A program made the translations under genes and the position numbers. 64,000 bases of DNA from Symsagittifera roscoffensis (Eukaryota; Xenacoelomorpha; Acoela; Convolutidae): assembly GCF_963678635.1 (NCBI RefSeq), contig NC_087064.1, forward strand, positions 31,782,369 through 31,846,368, given 5' to 3'. Within the stretch, counting starts at the first letter, position 1, and every line of letters begins with the position of its first letter. This document shows positions 11,897 through 25,194 of this stretch, piece by piece. The notes beneath the pieces were generated by a model. That model did not search any database, was not told where the DNA came from, and worked only from the letters and a program-made list of their open reading frames with translations.

Positions 11897-12295
11897 GGGT
11901 CTCATGCACTAAACGGCCCAAAATCAGTATTTCTACATCTTTCTTGAACTATAAATAATATGGTTGAATCTGATTGGCTAATCAGACTCTCAAATTCAAA
12001 AAACATGGTACGGCCTTTCGATTAAAATTCCAAGCAGATAAAATCAGCCGAAATGAAAAAATTATAAGACTTTAATTCTGCTGAAGTCTTTTTACGAAGT
12101 TTTTTCGATCCGAGCAAAATTGCCCAGGTTACTTGAAAAAAAATAGACTAAGTTAATTATTTTGGTATTTTCGGCTAATTTTTTTATCTGCTTCAAGTTT
12201 TGATTGAATTGCCTGAACATGCTGCTTGAATTTGAATGCCTAATATTAGCCAGTCAGATTCGACTGTATAAGTGTTAACTCATGAGATAAGACCC
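11897..12295. repeat. Imperfect inverted repeat of about 400 bp (foldback/MITE-like)
   Basis: Left and right arms of about 150-170 bp match in reverse complement in the same order. The shared pieces are GGGTCT at the tips, then GAATCTGA(T/C)TGGCTAAT, TTCAAATTCAA, CATG, and AAGCAGATAAAA followed by AGCCGAAA. The centre is near 12,100. Arms differ by many substitutions and small indels, so the element is old. It has no coding capacity. Confidence 0.6.
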
Positions 12296-12309
12296 ACAAT
12301 CTCTCCCCT

Positions 12310-12472
12310 GAACAGACCAAGTGAACAACCTCCCCCTAAAATATATGGCAAACTCAAACAGTAAGGCCTGTATGTACAATGCTCAAAGCTGATAGGCTGA
12401 AAACGTTAGTTTTAACCAACTGATTTCTCCCCCCTTTTTTTCGATTTAGGGGGTACATTGTTCAGTTGGTTC
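12310..12472. repeat. Second inverted repeat at the satellite edge
   Basis: The left arm (12,310-12,341) contains GAAC..ACCAAGTGAACAA then CCCCCTAAA. The right arm (12,445-12,472), read in reverse complement, has GAACCAACTGAACAA then CCCCCTAAA. The arms are about 28-32 bp, imperfect, and the right arm ends about 10 bp before the first satellite monomer. Confidence 0.55.
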
Positions 12473-14406
12473 AAAGATTAAGATCACTGAGCGCTGATTG
12501 ATGCGCACTCAAGATTGAGGACAGGATGCGCACACTCAAGGTTGAGCACTGATACACATGCTCTTAAGATTGAGCACAGATTCACGCGCACTCGAGCACT
12601 GACTCAAGGGCGCTCAAGATTGAGCGCTGATTCACTCGCAATCAAGATTAAGCACTGATTCACACGCACTCAAGATTGAGCACCGGATGCGTGCACTGAA
12701 GATTGAGCGCTGATTCACTCGCAATCAAGATTAAGCACACGTTCACACGCACTACAGATAGAGCACTGGATGCGCGCACTCAAGATTGAGCCCTGATTCA
12801 CTCACACTTGAGCACTGACTCAAGAGCACTCAAGATTGAGCCTTCATTCACTCGCAATCCAGATTGAGCACTGGTTCACACGCTTTAAAGATTGAGCACT
12901 AGATGCGCGCACTCAGAGTTGAGCACTGATACGCACGCTTTCAAAATTGAGCTCTGATTTACGCGCACTCGAGCACTAATTCAAGAGTACTCAAGATTGA
13001 TCACTGATCATTTCGCAACCAAGATTGAGCACTGGATGCGTTCACTCGAAATTGATCACCGATTTACTCGCAATCAACATTGGGCACTCGTTCACACGCA
13101 CCCAAGATTGAGCACTTATTCACTCACACACAAGATTCAGCACTGATTAACGCGCACTGAAAATTGAGAACTGATTCACTCGCAATCAAGATTGAGCACT
13201 GGTTCACACGTTTTCAAGATTGAGCACTGATTTGCATGCTTTCAAGATTGAGCTGTGATTTACGCGCACTCGAGCACTGACTCAAGAGCACTCAAGATTG
13301 AGCACTGATTCACTCGCAATCAACATTGGGCGCTCGTTCACACGCACTCAAGGTTGAGCACTGATTCACTCACACAAAAGTTTCAGCACTGATGAACGCG
13401 CACTCAATATTGAGTACTGATTCAAGCGCATTCAAGGTTGAGCACTGATTTACGCGCACTCAATGTTGAGAACTGAATACTGCGCACTCAAGATGGAGCC
13501 TTGGTGCACGCGCACTTAAGATGGAGCAATGATTCATGCTCACTCAAAATTGAGCACTGATTCACTCGCAATCAAAATTGAGCACTGGTTCACACGTTTT
13601 CAAGATTGAGCACTGGATGCCCGCACTCAAGGTTGAGGACTGGTTTACGCGCACTCAATGTTGAGAACTGAATACTGCGCACTCAAGATGGAGCCTTGGT
13701 GCACGCGCACTTAAGACGGAGCAATGATTCATGCTCACTCAAAATTGAGCACTGATTCACTCGCAATCAACATTGGGCACTCGTTCACACGCAACCAAGA
13801 TTGAGCACTGATTCATTCACACACAGGATTCAGCACTGGTTAATGCGCACTGAAAATTGAGAACTGATTCACTCGCAATCAAAATTGAGCACTGGTTCAC
13901 ACGTTTTCAAGATTGAGCACTGGATGCCCGCACTCAAGGTTGAGGACTGGTTTACGCGCACTCAATGTTGAGAACTGAATACTGCACACTCAAGATGGAG
14001 GCTTGGTGCACGCGCACTTAAGATGGAGCACTGATTCACGCTCACTCAAAATTGAGCACTGATTCACTCGCAATCAACATTGGGCACTCATTCACCCGCA
14101 CCCAAGGTTGAGCACTGATTCACTCACGCACAAAGATTCAGCACTGATTAACGCGCACTGCATATTGAGAACTGATTCACTCGTAATCAAGACTGAGCAA
14201 TGGTTCAAATGTTTTCAAGATTGAGCACTGGAAGCGCGCACTCAAGGTTGAGCACTGATTTGCATGCTTTCAAGATTGAGCTGCGATTTACGCTCAATCG
14301 AGCACTAATTCAAGAGTACTCAAGGTTGATCACTGATTATTTCGCAATCAAGATTGAGCACTGGATGCGTTCACTCGAAATTGAGCACTGATTTACTCGC
14401 AATCAA

Positions 14407-16330
14407 CATTGGGCACTCGTTAACACGCACCCAAGATTGAGCACTTATTCACTCACACACAAGATTCAGCACTGATTAACGCGCACTGAATATTGAGAAC
14501 TGATTCACTCGCAATGAAGATTAAGCACTGGTTTACACGTTTTCAAGATTGAGCACTGATTTGCATGCTTTCAAGATTGAGCTGTGATTTACGCGCACTC
14601 GAGCACTGACTCAAGAGCACTCAAGATTGAGCACTGATTCACTCGCAATCAACATTGGGCGCTCGTTCACACGCACTCAAAGTTGAGCACTGATTCACTC
14701 AAACAAAAGATTCAGCACTGATTAACGCGCACTCAATATTGAGTACTGATTCAAGCGCATTCAACGTAGAGCACTGATTTACGCGCACTCAATGTTGAGA
14801 ACTGAATACTGCGCACTCAAGATGGAGCCTTGGTGCACGCGCACTTAAGATGGAGCAATGATTCACGCTCACTCAAAATTGAGCACTGATTCACTCGCAA
14901 TCAACATTGGGCACTCGTTCACACGCAACCAAGATTGAGCACTGATTCATTCACACACAGGATTCAGCACTGATTAACGCGCACTGAATATTGAGAACTG
15001 ATTCACTCGCAATCAAAATTGAGCACTGGTTCACACGTTTTCAAGATTGAGCACCGGATGCCCCACTCAAGGTTGAGGACTGGTTTACGTGCACTCAATG
15101 CTGAGAACTGAATACTGCGCGTTCAAGATGGAGCCTTGGTGCACGCGCACTTAAGATGGATCACTGATTCACACTCACTCAAAATTGAGCACTTATTCAC
15201 TCGCAATCAACATTGGGCACTCGTTCACACGCACCCAAGATTGAGCACTGATTCACTCACGCACAAAGATTCAGCACTGATTAACGCGCACTGATAATTG
15301 AGAACTGATTCACTCGCAATGAAGATTGAGCACTGGTTTACACATTTTCAAGATTCAGCACTGATTTGCATGCTTTCAAGATTGAGCTGTGATTTACGCG
15401 CACTCGAGCACTGACTCATGAGCACTCAAGATTGAGCACTGATTCACTCGCAATCAACATTGGGCGCTCGTTCACACGCACTCAAGGTTGAGCACTGATT
15501 CACTCAAACAAAAGATTCAGCACTGATTAACGCGCACTCAATATTGAGTACTGCTTCAAGCGCATTCAACGTAGAGCACTGATTTACGCGCACTCAATGT
15601 TGAGAACTGAATACTGCGCACTCAAGATGGAGCCTTGGTGCACGCGCACTTAAGATGGAGCAATGATTCACGCTCACTCAAAATTGAGCACTGATTCACT
15701 CGCAATCAACATTGGGCACTCGTTCACACGCAACCAAGATTGAGCACTGATTCATTCACACACAGGATTCAGCACTGATTAACGCGCACTGAATATTGAG
15801 AACTGATTCACTCGCAATCAAAATTGAGCACTGGTTCACACGTTTTCAAGATTGAGCACTGGATGCCCCACTCAAGGTTGAGGACTGGTTTACGTGCACT
15901 CAATGTTGAGAACTGAATACTGCGCGTTCAAGATGGAGCCTTGGTGCACGCGCACTTAAGATGGATCACTGATTCACACTCACTCAAAATTGAGCACTGA
16001 TTCACTCGCAATCAACATTGGGCACTCGTTCACACGCACCCAAGATTGAGCACTGATTCACTCACGCACAAAGATTCAGCACTGATTAACGCGCACTGAA
16101 TATTGAGAACTGATTCACTCGCAATGAAGATTGAGCACTGGTTTACACGTTTTCAAGATTGAGCACTGATTTGCATGCTTTCAAGATTGAGCTGTGATTT
16201 ACGCGCACTCGAGCACTGACTCATGAGCACTCAAGATTGAGCACTGATTCACTCGCAATCAACATTGGGCGCTCGTTCACACGCACTCAAGGTTGAGCAC
16301 TGATTCACTCATACAAAAGATTCAGCACTG
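14407..16330. repeat. 805-bp higher-order repeat within the satellite
   Basis: Marker variants recur at exactly 805 bp. CATTGGG occurs at 14653/15458/16263, 14905/15710 and 15211/16016, and the variant TCAACGTAGAG at 14761/15566. The unit equals about 29 monomers with internal length variants. The third copy loses register at about 16,330, where a few monomers are missing. Confidence 0.85.
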
Positions 16331-17805
16331 ATTAACGCGCACTCAATGTTGAGAACTGAATACTGCGCACTCAAGATGGAGCCTTAGTGGACGTGCACTT
16401 AAGATGGAGCAATGATTCACGCTCACTCAAAATTGAGCACTGATTCACTCGCAATCAACATTGGGCACTCGTTCACACGCAACCAAGATTGAGCACTGAT
16501 TCATTCACACACAGGATTCAGCACTGATTAACGCGCACTGAATATTGAGAACTGATTCACTCGCAATCAAAATTGAGCACTGGTTCAGACGTTTTCAAGA
16601 TTGAGCACTGGATGCGCGCACTCAAGGTTGAGCACTGATTTGCATGCTTTCAAGATTGAGCTGTGATTTACGCGCACTCAAGCACTGACTCAAGAGCACT
16701 CAAGATTGAGCACTGATTCACTCGCAGTCAACATTGGGCGCTTGTTCACGCGCACTCAAGATTGAGCACTGATCACTCACACACAAGATTCAGCACTTAT
16801 TAACGCGCACTCAATATTGAGTGCTGATTCAAGCGCATTCAAGGCTGAGCACTGATTATTGCGCACTCAGTGTTGAGAACTGAATACTGCGCACTCAAGA
16901 TGGAGCCTTGGTGCACGCGCACTTAAGATGGAGCAATGATTCACGCTCACTCAAAATTGAGCACTGATTCACTCGAAATCAACATTGGGCACTCGTTCAC
17001 ACGCAACCAAGATTGAGCACTGATTCATTCACACACAGGATTCAGCACTGATTAACACGCACTGAAAATTGAGAACTGATTCACTCGCAATCAAAATTGA
17101 GCACTGGTTCACACGTTTTCAAGATTGAGCACTAGATGCCCGCACTCAAGGTTGAGGACTGGTTTACACGCACTCAATGTTGAGAACTGAATACTGCGCA
17201 CTCAAGATGGAGCCTTGGTGCACGCGCACTCAAGACGGAGCAATGATTCATGCTCACTCAAAATTGAGCACTGATTCACTCGAAATCAACATTGGGCACT
17301 CGTTCACACGCAACCAAGATTGAGCACTGATTCATTCACACACAGGATTCAGCACTGATTAACACGCACTGAAAATTGAGAACTGATTCACTCGCAATCA
17401 AAATTGAGCACTGGTTCACACGTTTTCAAGATTGAGCACTGGATGCCCGCACTCAAGGTTGAGGACTGGTTTACGCGCACTCAATGTTGAGAACTGAATA
17501 AAGCGCACTCAAGATGGAGCCTTGGTGCACGCGCACTTAAGATGGAGCACTGATTCACGCTCACTCAAAATTGAGCACTGATTCACTCGAAATCAACATT
17601 GGGCACTCGTTCACACGCACCCAAGGCGAGCACTGATTCACTCGCAATCAAGACTGAGCAATGGTTCACACGTTTTCAAGGTTGAGCACTGATTTGCATG
17701 CTTTCAAGATTGAGCTGTGATTTACGCGCACTCGAGCACTAATTCAAGAGTACTCAAGATTGATCACTGATGGTTTCGCAATCAAGATTGAGCACTGGAT
17801 GCGTT

Positions 17806-20146
17806 CACTCGAAATTGAGCACTGATTTACTCGCAATCAACATTGGGCACTCGTTCACATGTACCCAAGATTGAGCACCTATTCACTCACACACAAGATT
17901 CAGCACTGATTAACGCGCACTGAATATTGAGAACTGATTCACTCGCAATGAAGATTGGGCACTGGTTTACACGTTTTCAAGATTGAGCACTGATTTGCAT
18001 GCTTTCAAGATTGAGCTGAGATTTACGCGCACTCGAGCACTGACTCATGAGCACTCAAGATTGAGCACTGATTCACTCGCAATCAACATTGTGCGCTCGT
18101 TCACACGCACTCAAGGTTGAGCACTGATTCACTCATACAAAAGATTCAGCACTGATTAACGCGCACTCAATGTTGAGAACTGAATACTGCGCACTCAAGA
18201 TGGAGCCTTGGTGGACGCGCACTTAAGATGGAGCAATGATTCACGCTCACTCAAAATTGAGCACTGATTCACTCGCAATCAACATTGGGCACTCGTTCAC
18301 ACGCAACCAAGATTGAGCACTGATCCATTCACCCACAGGATTCAGCACTGATTAACGCGCACTGAATATTGAGAACTGATTCACTCGCAATCAAAATTGA
18401 GCACTGGTTCACACGTTTTCAAAATTGAGCACTGGATGCCCGCACTCAAGGTTGAGGACTGGTTTACGTGCACTCAATGTTGAGAACTGAATACTGCGCG
18501 TTCAAGATGGAGCCTTGGTGCACGCGCACTTAAGATGGAGCACTGATTCACACTCACTCAAAATTTAGCACCGATTCACTCGCAATCAACATTGGGCACT
18601 CGTTCACACGCACCCAAGATTGAGCACTGATTCACTCACGCACAAAGATTCAGCACTGATTAACGCGCACTGATAATTGAGAACTGATTCACTCGCAATG
18701 AAGATTGAGCACTGGTTTACACGTTTTCAAGATTGAGCACTGATTTGCATGCTTTCAAGATTGAGCTGTGATTTACGCGCACTCGAGCATTGACTCATGA
18801 GCACTCAAGATTGAGCACTGATTCACTGGCAATCAACAATGGGCGCTCGTTCACGCGCACTCAAGATTGAGCACTGATTCACTCACACACAAGATTCAGC
18901 ACTTATTAACGCGCACTCAATATTGAGTACTGATTCAAGCGCATTCAGGGTTGCGCACGGATTTACGCGCACTCAGTGTTGAGAACTGAATACTGCGCAC
19001 CTTGGTGCACGCGCACTTAAAATGGAGAAATGATTCACGCGCACTCAAGATTGACTCTTGGTTCACGCTCACTTAAGTTCGAGAACTGATTCTTGCGCAC
19101 TTTTTATTGAGCACAGTTTTCAGCGGGCTCAAGATTGAGCACTTTTTCACCATCACTCAAAATTGAGCACTGGTCCATGGGCGGTTCACGAGGGATCACT
19201 GATTCACATTCACTCAAGATTCAGCACTGATTAACGCGCACTCAATTTAAAAAATGACTCACGCGCACGCAAAACTGAGCACAGGTTCACGCGCACTTAA
19301 GATGGATCACTGACTCACGCGCACAACTTTGATCACCGATTCACATGCACTTGCGATGGAGCTGTGATTTACTCGCACTCAAGATGGAAAAATGATTCAG
19401 CGCACTCGATTTTGAGCACTGGTTCACACGCATTCAAGTTTTTGCACTGATCTACGCGCACTCAATGTGATGAACTGAATACTGCTCGCTCAAGTTTGAG
19501 CCTTGGTTCACGCACACTTAAGATGGAGCACTGATTCACGCTCACTCAAAATTAAGCGCTGATTCACACGCATTTCAAATTGAGCTTAGTTTTAATCGCG
19601 CTCAAGGTTGAGCACATATTCATCCTCACTCAAAAATGAGCAGTGGTCCATGCGCTCTTAACGACAGAACACTGGGTCAAGTTCACTCAAGATTGAGCAC
19701 TGCTTCACGCGCACTTAAGGTGGAGCACTGATTCACGCGCACTCAAGATTGAGCACTGCTTCACGCGCACTTAAGGTTGAGCACCGGTTCACACGCACTC
19801 AATATTGAGAACTGTATGCGTGCACTGAAGGTTGAGCACTGATTTGCACGCTTTTGAGATTGAGCTTTGATTTACGCGCACTCGAGCACTGACTCAAGAG
19901 CACTCAAGATTGAGCACTGATTCACTCGCAATCAACATTGGGCGCTCGTTCACACGCACTCAAGGTTGAGCACTGATTCACTCATACAAAAGATTCAGCA
20001 CTGATTAACGCGCACTGAATATTGAGAACTGATTCACTCGCAATGAAGATTGAGCACTGGTTTACACGTTTTCAAGATTGAGCACTGATTTGCATGCTTT
20101 CAAGATTAAGCTGAGATTTACGCGCACTCGAGCACTGACTCATGAG
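17806..20146. repeat. 2,341-bp satellite segmental duplication, copy 1
   Basis: A block including rare variants (GTTCACATGTACCCAAG, CAGCGGGCTCAAGATTGAG at 19121) recurs at an offset of 2,341 bp with only a handful of differences over about 2.1 kb. The last part before the junction has drifted. Confidence 0.85.
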
Positions 20147-22310
20147 CACTCGAAATTGAGCACTGATTTACTCGCAATCAACATTGGGCACTCGTTCACA
20201 TGTACCCAAGATTGAGCACCTATTCACTCACACACAAGATTCAGCACTGATTAACGCGCACTGAATATTGAGAACTGATTCACTCGCAATGAAGATTGAG
20301 CACTGGTTTACACGTTTTCAAGATTGAGCACTGATTTGCATGCTTTCAAGATTGAGCTGAGATTTACGCGCACTCGAGCACTGACTCATGAGCACTCAAG
20401 ATTGAGCACTGATTCACTCGCAATCAACATTGTGCGCTCGTTCACACGCACTCAAGGTTGAGCACTAATTCACTCATACAAAAGATTCAGCACTGATTAA
20501 CGCGCACTCAATGTTGAGAACTGAATACTGCGCACTCAAGATGGAGCCTTGGTGGACGCGCACTTAAGATGGAGCAATGATTCACGCTCACTCAAAATTG
20601 AGCACTGATTCACTCGCAATCAACATTGGGCACTCGTTCACACGCAACCAAGATTGAGCACTGATCCATTCACCCACAGGATTCAGCACTGATTAACGCG
20701 CACTGAATATTGAGAACTGATTCACTCGCAATCAAAATTGAGCACTGGTTCACACGTTTTCAAAATTGAGCACTGGATGCCCGCACTCAAGGTTGAGGAC
20801 TGGTTTACGTGCACTCAATGTTGAGAACTGAATACTGCGCGTTCAAGATGGAGCCTTGGTGCACGCGCACTTAAGATGGAGCACTGATTCACACTCACTC
20901 AAAATTTAGCACCGATTCACTCGCAATCAACATTGGGCACTCGTTCACACGCACCCAAGATTGAGCACTGATTCACTCACGCACAAAGATTCAGCACTGA
21001 TTAACGCGCACTGATAATTGAGAACTGATTCACTCGCAATGAAGATTGAGCACTGGTTTACACGTTTTCAAGATTGAGCACTGATTTGCATGCTTTCAAG
21101 ATTGAGCTGTGATTTACGCGCACTCGAGCACTGACTCATGAGCACTCAAGATTGAGCACTGATTCACTGGCAATCAACAATGGGCGCTCGTTCACGCGCA
21201 CTCAAGATTGAGCACTGATTCACTCACACACAAGATTCAGCACTTATTAACGCGCACTCAATATTGAGTACTGATTCAAGCGCATTCAAGGTTGCGCACG
21301 GATTTACGCGCACTCAGTGTTGAGAACTGAATACTGCGCACCTTGGTGCACGCGCACTTAAAATGGAGAAATGATTCACGCGCACTCAAGATTGACTCTT
21401 GGTTCACGCTCACTTAAGTTCGAGAACTGATTCTTGCGCACTTTTTATTGAGCACAGTTTTCAGCGGGCTCAAGATTGAGCACTTTTTCACCATCACTCA
21501 AAATTGAGCACTGGTCCATGGGCGGTTCACGAGGGATCACTGATTCACATTCACTCAAGATTCAGCACTGATTAACGCGCACTCAATTTAAAAAATGACT
21601 CACGCGCACGCAAAACTGAGCACAGGTTCACGCGCACTTAAGATGGATCACTGACTCACGCGCACAACTTTGATCACCGATTCACATGCACTTGCGATGG
21701 AGCTGTGATTTACTCGCACTCAAGATGGAAAAATGATTCAGCGCACTCGATTTTGAGCACTGGTTCACACGCATTCAAGTTTTTGCACTGATCTACGCGC
21801 ACTCAATGTGATGAACTGAATACTGCTCGCTCAAGTTTGAGCCTTGGTTCACGCACACTTAAGATGGAGCACTGATTCACGCTCACTCAAAATTAAGCGC
21901 TGATTCACACGCATTTCAAATTGAGCTTAGTTTTAATCGCGCTCAAGGTTGAGCACATATTCATCCTCACTCAAAAATGAGCAGTGGTCCATGCGCTCTT
22001 AACGACAGAACACTGGGTCAAGTTCACTCAAGATTGAGCACTGCTTCACGCGCACTTAAGGTGGAGCACTGATTCACGCGCACTCAAGATTGAGCACTGC
22101 TTCACGCGCACTTAAGGTTGAGCACCGGTTCACACGCACTCAAGATTGAGAACTGTATGCGTGCACTGAAGGTTGAGCACTGATTTGCACGCTTTTGAGA
22201 TTGAGCTTTGATTTACGCGCACTCGAGCACTGACTCAAGAGCACTCAAGATTGAGCACTGATTAACTCGCAATCAACATTGGGCGCTCGTTCACACGCAC
22301 TTAAGATTGA
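20147..22310. repeat. 2,341-bp satellite segmental duplication, copy 2
   Basis: Second copy: CAGCGGGCTCAAGATTGAG is at 21462, against 19121 in copy 1. It matches from the shared CACTCGAAATTGAGCAC start to about 22,310, where monomer variants diverge. Confidence 0.85.
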
Positions 22311-22460
22311 GCACTGATTCACTCACACACAAGATTCAGCACTGATTAACGCGCACTCAATATTTAGTACTGATTCAAGCGGATTCAAGGTTGAGCACTG
22401 ATTTACGCGCACTCAGTGTTGAGAACTGAATACTGCGCACTCAAGATTGAGCCTTGTTTC

Positions 22461-25103
22461 ACGCGCATTTAAGATTGAGCACGGATCATGCTCACTTAAG
22501 ATTAAGCACTGATTCACACGCACTTGTTTTTGAGCATTAATTTAAGCGCGCTCAAGATTGAGCACTGATTCACGCTCACGCAAGATTGAGCAGTGATTTA
22601 TGCGCAATCAAGTTCAGATCTGATTCAGGCGCACTGAAGGTTGATCACTGGTTCACGGGCATTTATGATGGAGCACTTATTCACGCGCACTCAAGGTTGA
22701 GCCCGTATTCACACGTAATAGAAACTGAGCAATAATTTACTGGCACTCGAGAATAAGCACTGGTTCACGCGCGCTTAAAATTGAGCACTGATTCAAGGTT
22801 GACCATTCGCTCACGCACACTCAAGTTCAGAAATGATTCACGCGAACTCAAAATTGAGCACTGGTTCACATGCATTCAAGATTAAGCATTGGATGCACGC
22901 ACTGAAGAAAGAGCACTGATTCACTCACGTTCAATATTGGGCACTCGTTCACAAGCAAACAAGATTGAGCACCGACTAACGCGCACTCAAGCTTGAGCAT
23001 TGATTCAAGCGCAATCAATATTGAGCACTGGTTAACACGCATTCGAGATTCTGCACTGATCTACGCGCACTCAATGTTATTAACTGAAAACTGCGCATTC
23101 AAGGTTGAGCCTTGGTTCACGCACACTTAAGATGGACGCGCACAATTTTGATCACCAATTCACATGCACTCGCGATGGAGCAGTGATTTACTCGCACTCA
23201 AGATTGAGAACTGATTCACACGAATTCAAAATTGGGCGCTGCTTCACGCGCACTCAAGATGGAAAAATGATTCAGCGCACTCGATTTTGAGCACTGGTTC
23301 ACACGCATTCAAGTTTTTGCACTGATCTACGTGCACTCAATGTTATGAACTGAATACTGCTCGCTCAAGGTTGAGCCTTGGTTCACGCACACTTAAGATG
23401 GAGCACTGATTCACGCTCACTCAAAATTAAGCGCTGATTCACACGCATTTCAAATTGAGCTTAGTTTTAATCGCGCTCAAGGTTGAGCACATATTGACCC
23501 TCACTCAAAAATGAGCAGTGGTCCATGCGCTCTTAACGACGGAACACTGGGTCAAGTTCACTCAAGATTGAGCACTGCTTCACGCGCACTTAAGGTGGAG
23601 CACTGATTCACGCGCAATCAAGATTGATCACTGATTCTCGCGCACTCAAGTTAAGAACTGATTCACGCGCACTCAAGGTTGAGCAACGGTTCACACGCAC
23701 TCAAGATTGAGAACTGAATGCGTGCACTGAAGGTTGAGCACTGATTTGCACGCTTTTGAGATTGAGCACTGATTCACTCGCAATCAACATTGGGCGCTCG
23801 TTCACACGCACTTAAGATTGAGCACTGATCACTCACACACAAGATTCAGCACTGATTAACGCGCACTCAATATTTAGTCTGATTCAAGCGAATTCAAGGT
23901 TGAGCACTGATTTACGCGCACTCAGTGTTGAGAACTGAATACTGCGCACTCAAGATTGAGCCTTGTTTCACGCGCATTTAAGATTAAGCACTGATTCATT
24001 CTCACTTAAGATTGAGCACTGATTCACACGCACTTGTTTTTGAGCATTAAATTAAGCGCGCTCAAGATTGAGCACTGATTCACGCTCACGCAAGATTGGG
24101 CAGTGATTTATGCGCAATCAAGTTCAGATCTGATTCACGCGCACTGAAGGTTGATCACTGGTTCACGCGCATTTATGATGGAGCACTAATTCACGCGCAC
24201 TCAAGTTTGAGCCCGTATTCACACGTAATAGAAACTGAGCAATAATTTACTGGCACTCGAGAATAAGCACTGGTTCACGCGCACTTAAAATTGAGCACTG
24301 ATTCAAGGTTGACCATTCGCTCAAGCACACCCAAGTTCAGAAAAGATTCACGCGAACTCAAAATTGAGCACTGGTTCACATGCACTCAAGATTAAGCATT
24401 GGATGCACGCACTGAAGATAGAGCACTGATTCACTCACAATCAATATTGGGCACTCGTTCACAAGCAAACAAGATTGAGCACCGACTAACGCGCACTCAA
24501 GCTTGAGCACTGATTCAAGCGCAATCAATATTGAGCACTGGTTAACACGCATTCAAGATTGTGCACTGATCTACGCGCACTCAATGTTATGAACTGAAAA
24601 CTGCGCATTCAAGGTTGAGCCTTGGTTCACGCACACTTAAGATGGAGCACTTATTCACGCTCACTCAAGCACTGGTTCACACGCATTTTATTTTGAACAC
24701 AGTCTTAAGCGCGCTCAAGGTTGAGCACTAATTCACCCTCACTCAAAATTGAGCAGTGGTCCATGCGCGCTTAACGACGGAACACTTGGTCAAGGTCACT
24801 CAAGATTGAGCACTAATTCACGCGCACTCGTAATTGAGCACTGCTTCACGCGCACTTAAGATGGAGCACTGATTCACACGAAATTAGGTTGAGCACTGTA
24901 TCTGGTACACTCAAGTTAAGAACTGTTTCACACGCACTCAAGATTGAGCACCGGCTCACACGCACTCAAGATTGAGGACTGGTTGCGTGCACTGAAGGTT
25001 TAGCACTGATTCACTCGCAATCAACATTGAACACTGATTCACATTCACTCAAGATGGAGCACTGATTCAGGCTCACTCAAGGTTAAGCACTGATTCTTGC
25101 GCA
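22461..25103. repeat. 2,734-bp satellite segmental duplication, copy 1
   Basis: Variant-rich block. The segment AAGATGGACGCGCACAATTT occurs at about 23,127 and again 2,734 bp later. The block ends at a recombinant-looking junction near 25,103, where TTCTTGCGCA jumps to GTGGTCCATGCGCTC. Confidence 0.8.
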
Positions 25104-25194
25104 GTGGTCCATGCGCTCTTAACGACGGAACACTGGTCAAGTTCACTCAAGATTGAGCACTGCTTCACGCGCACTTAAGGTGGAGCACTGATTC

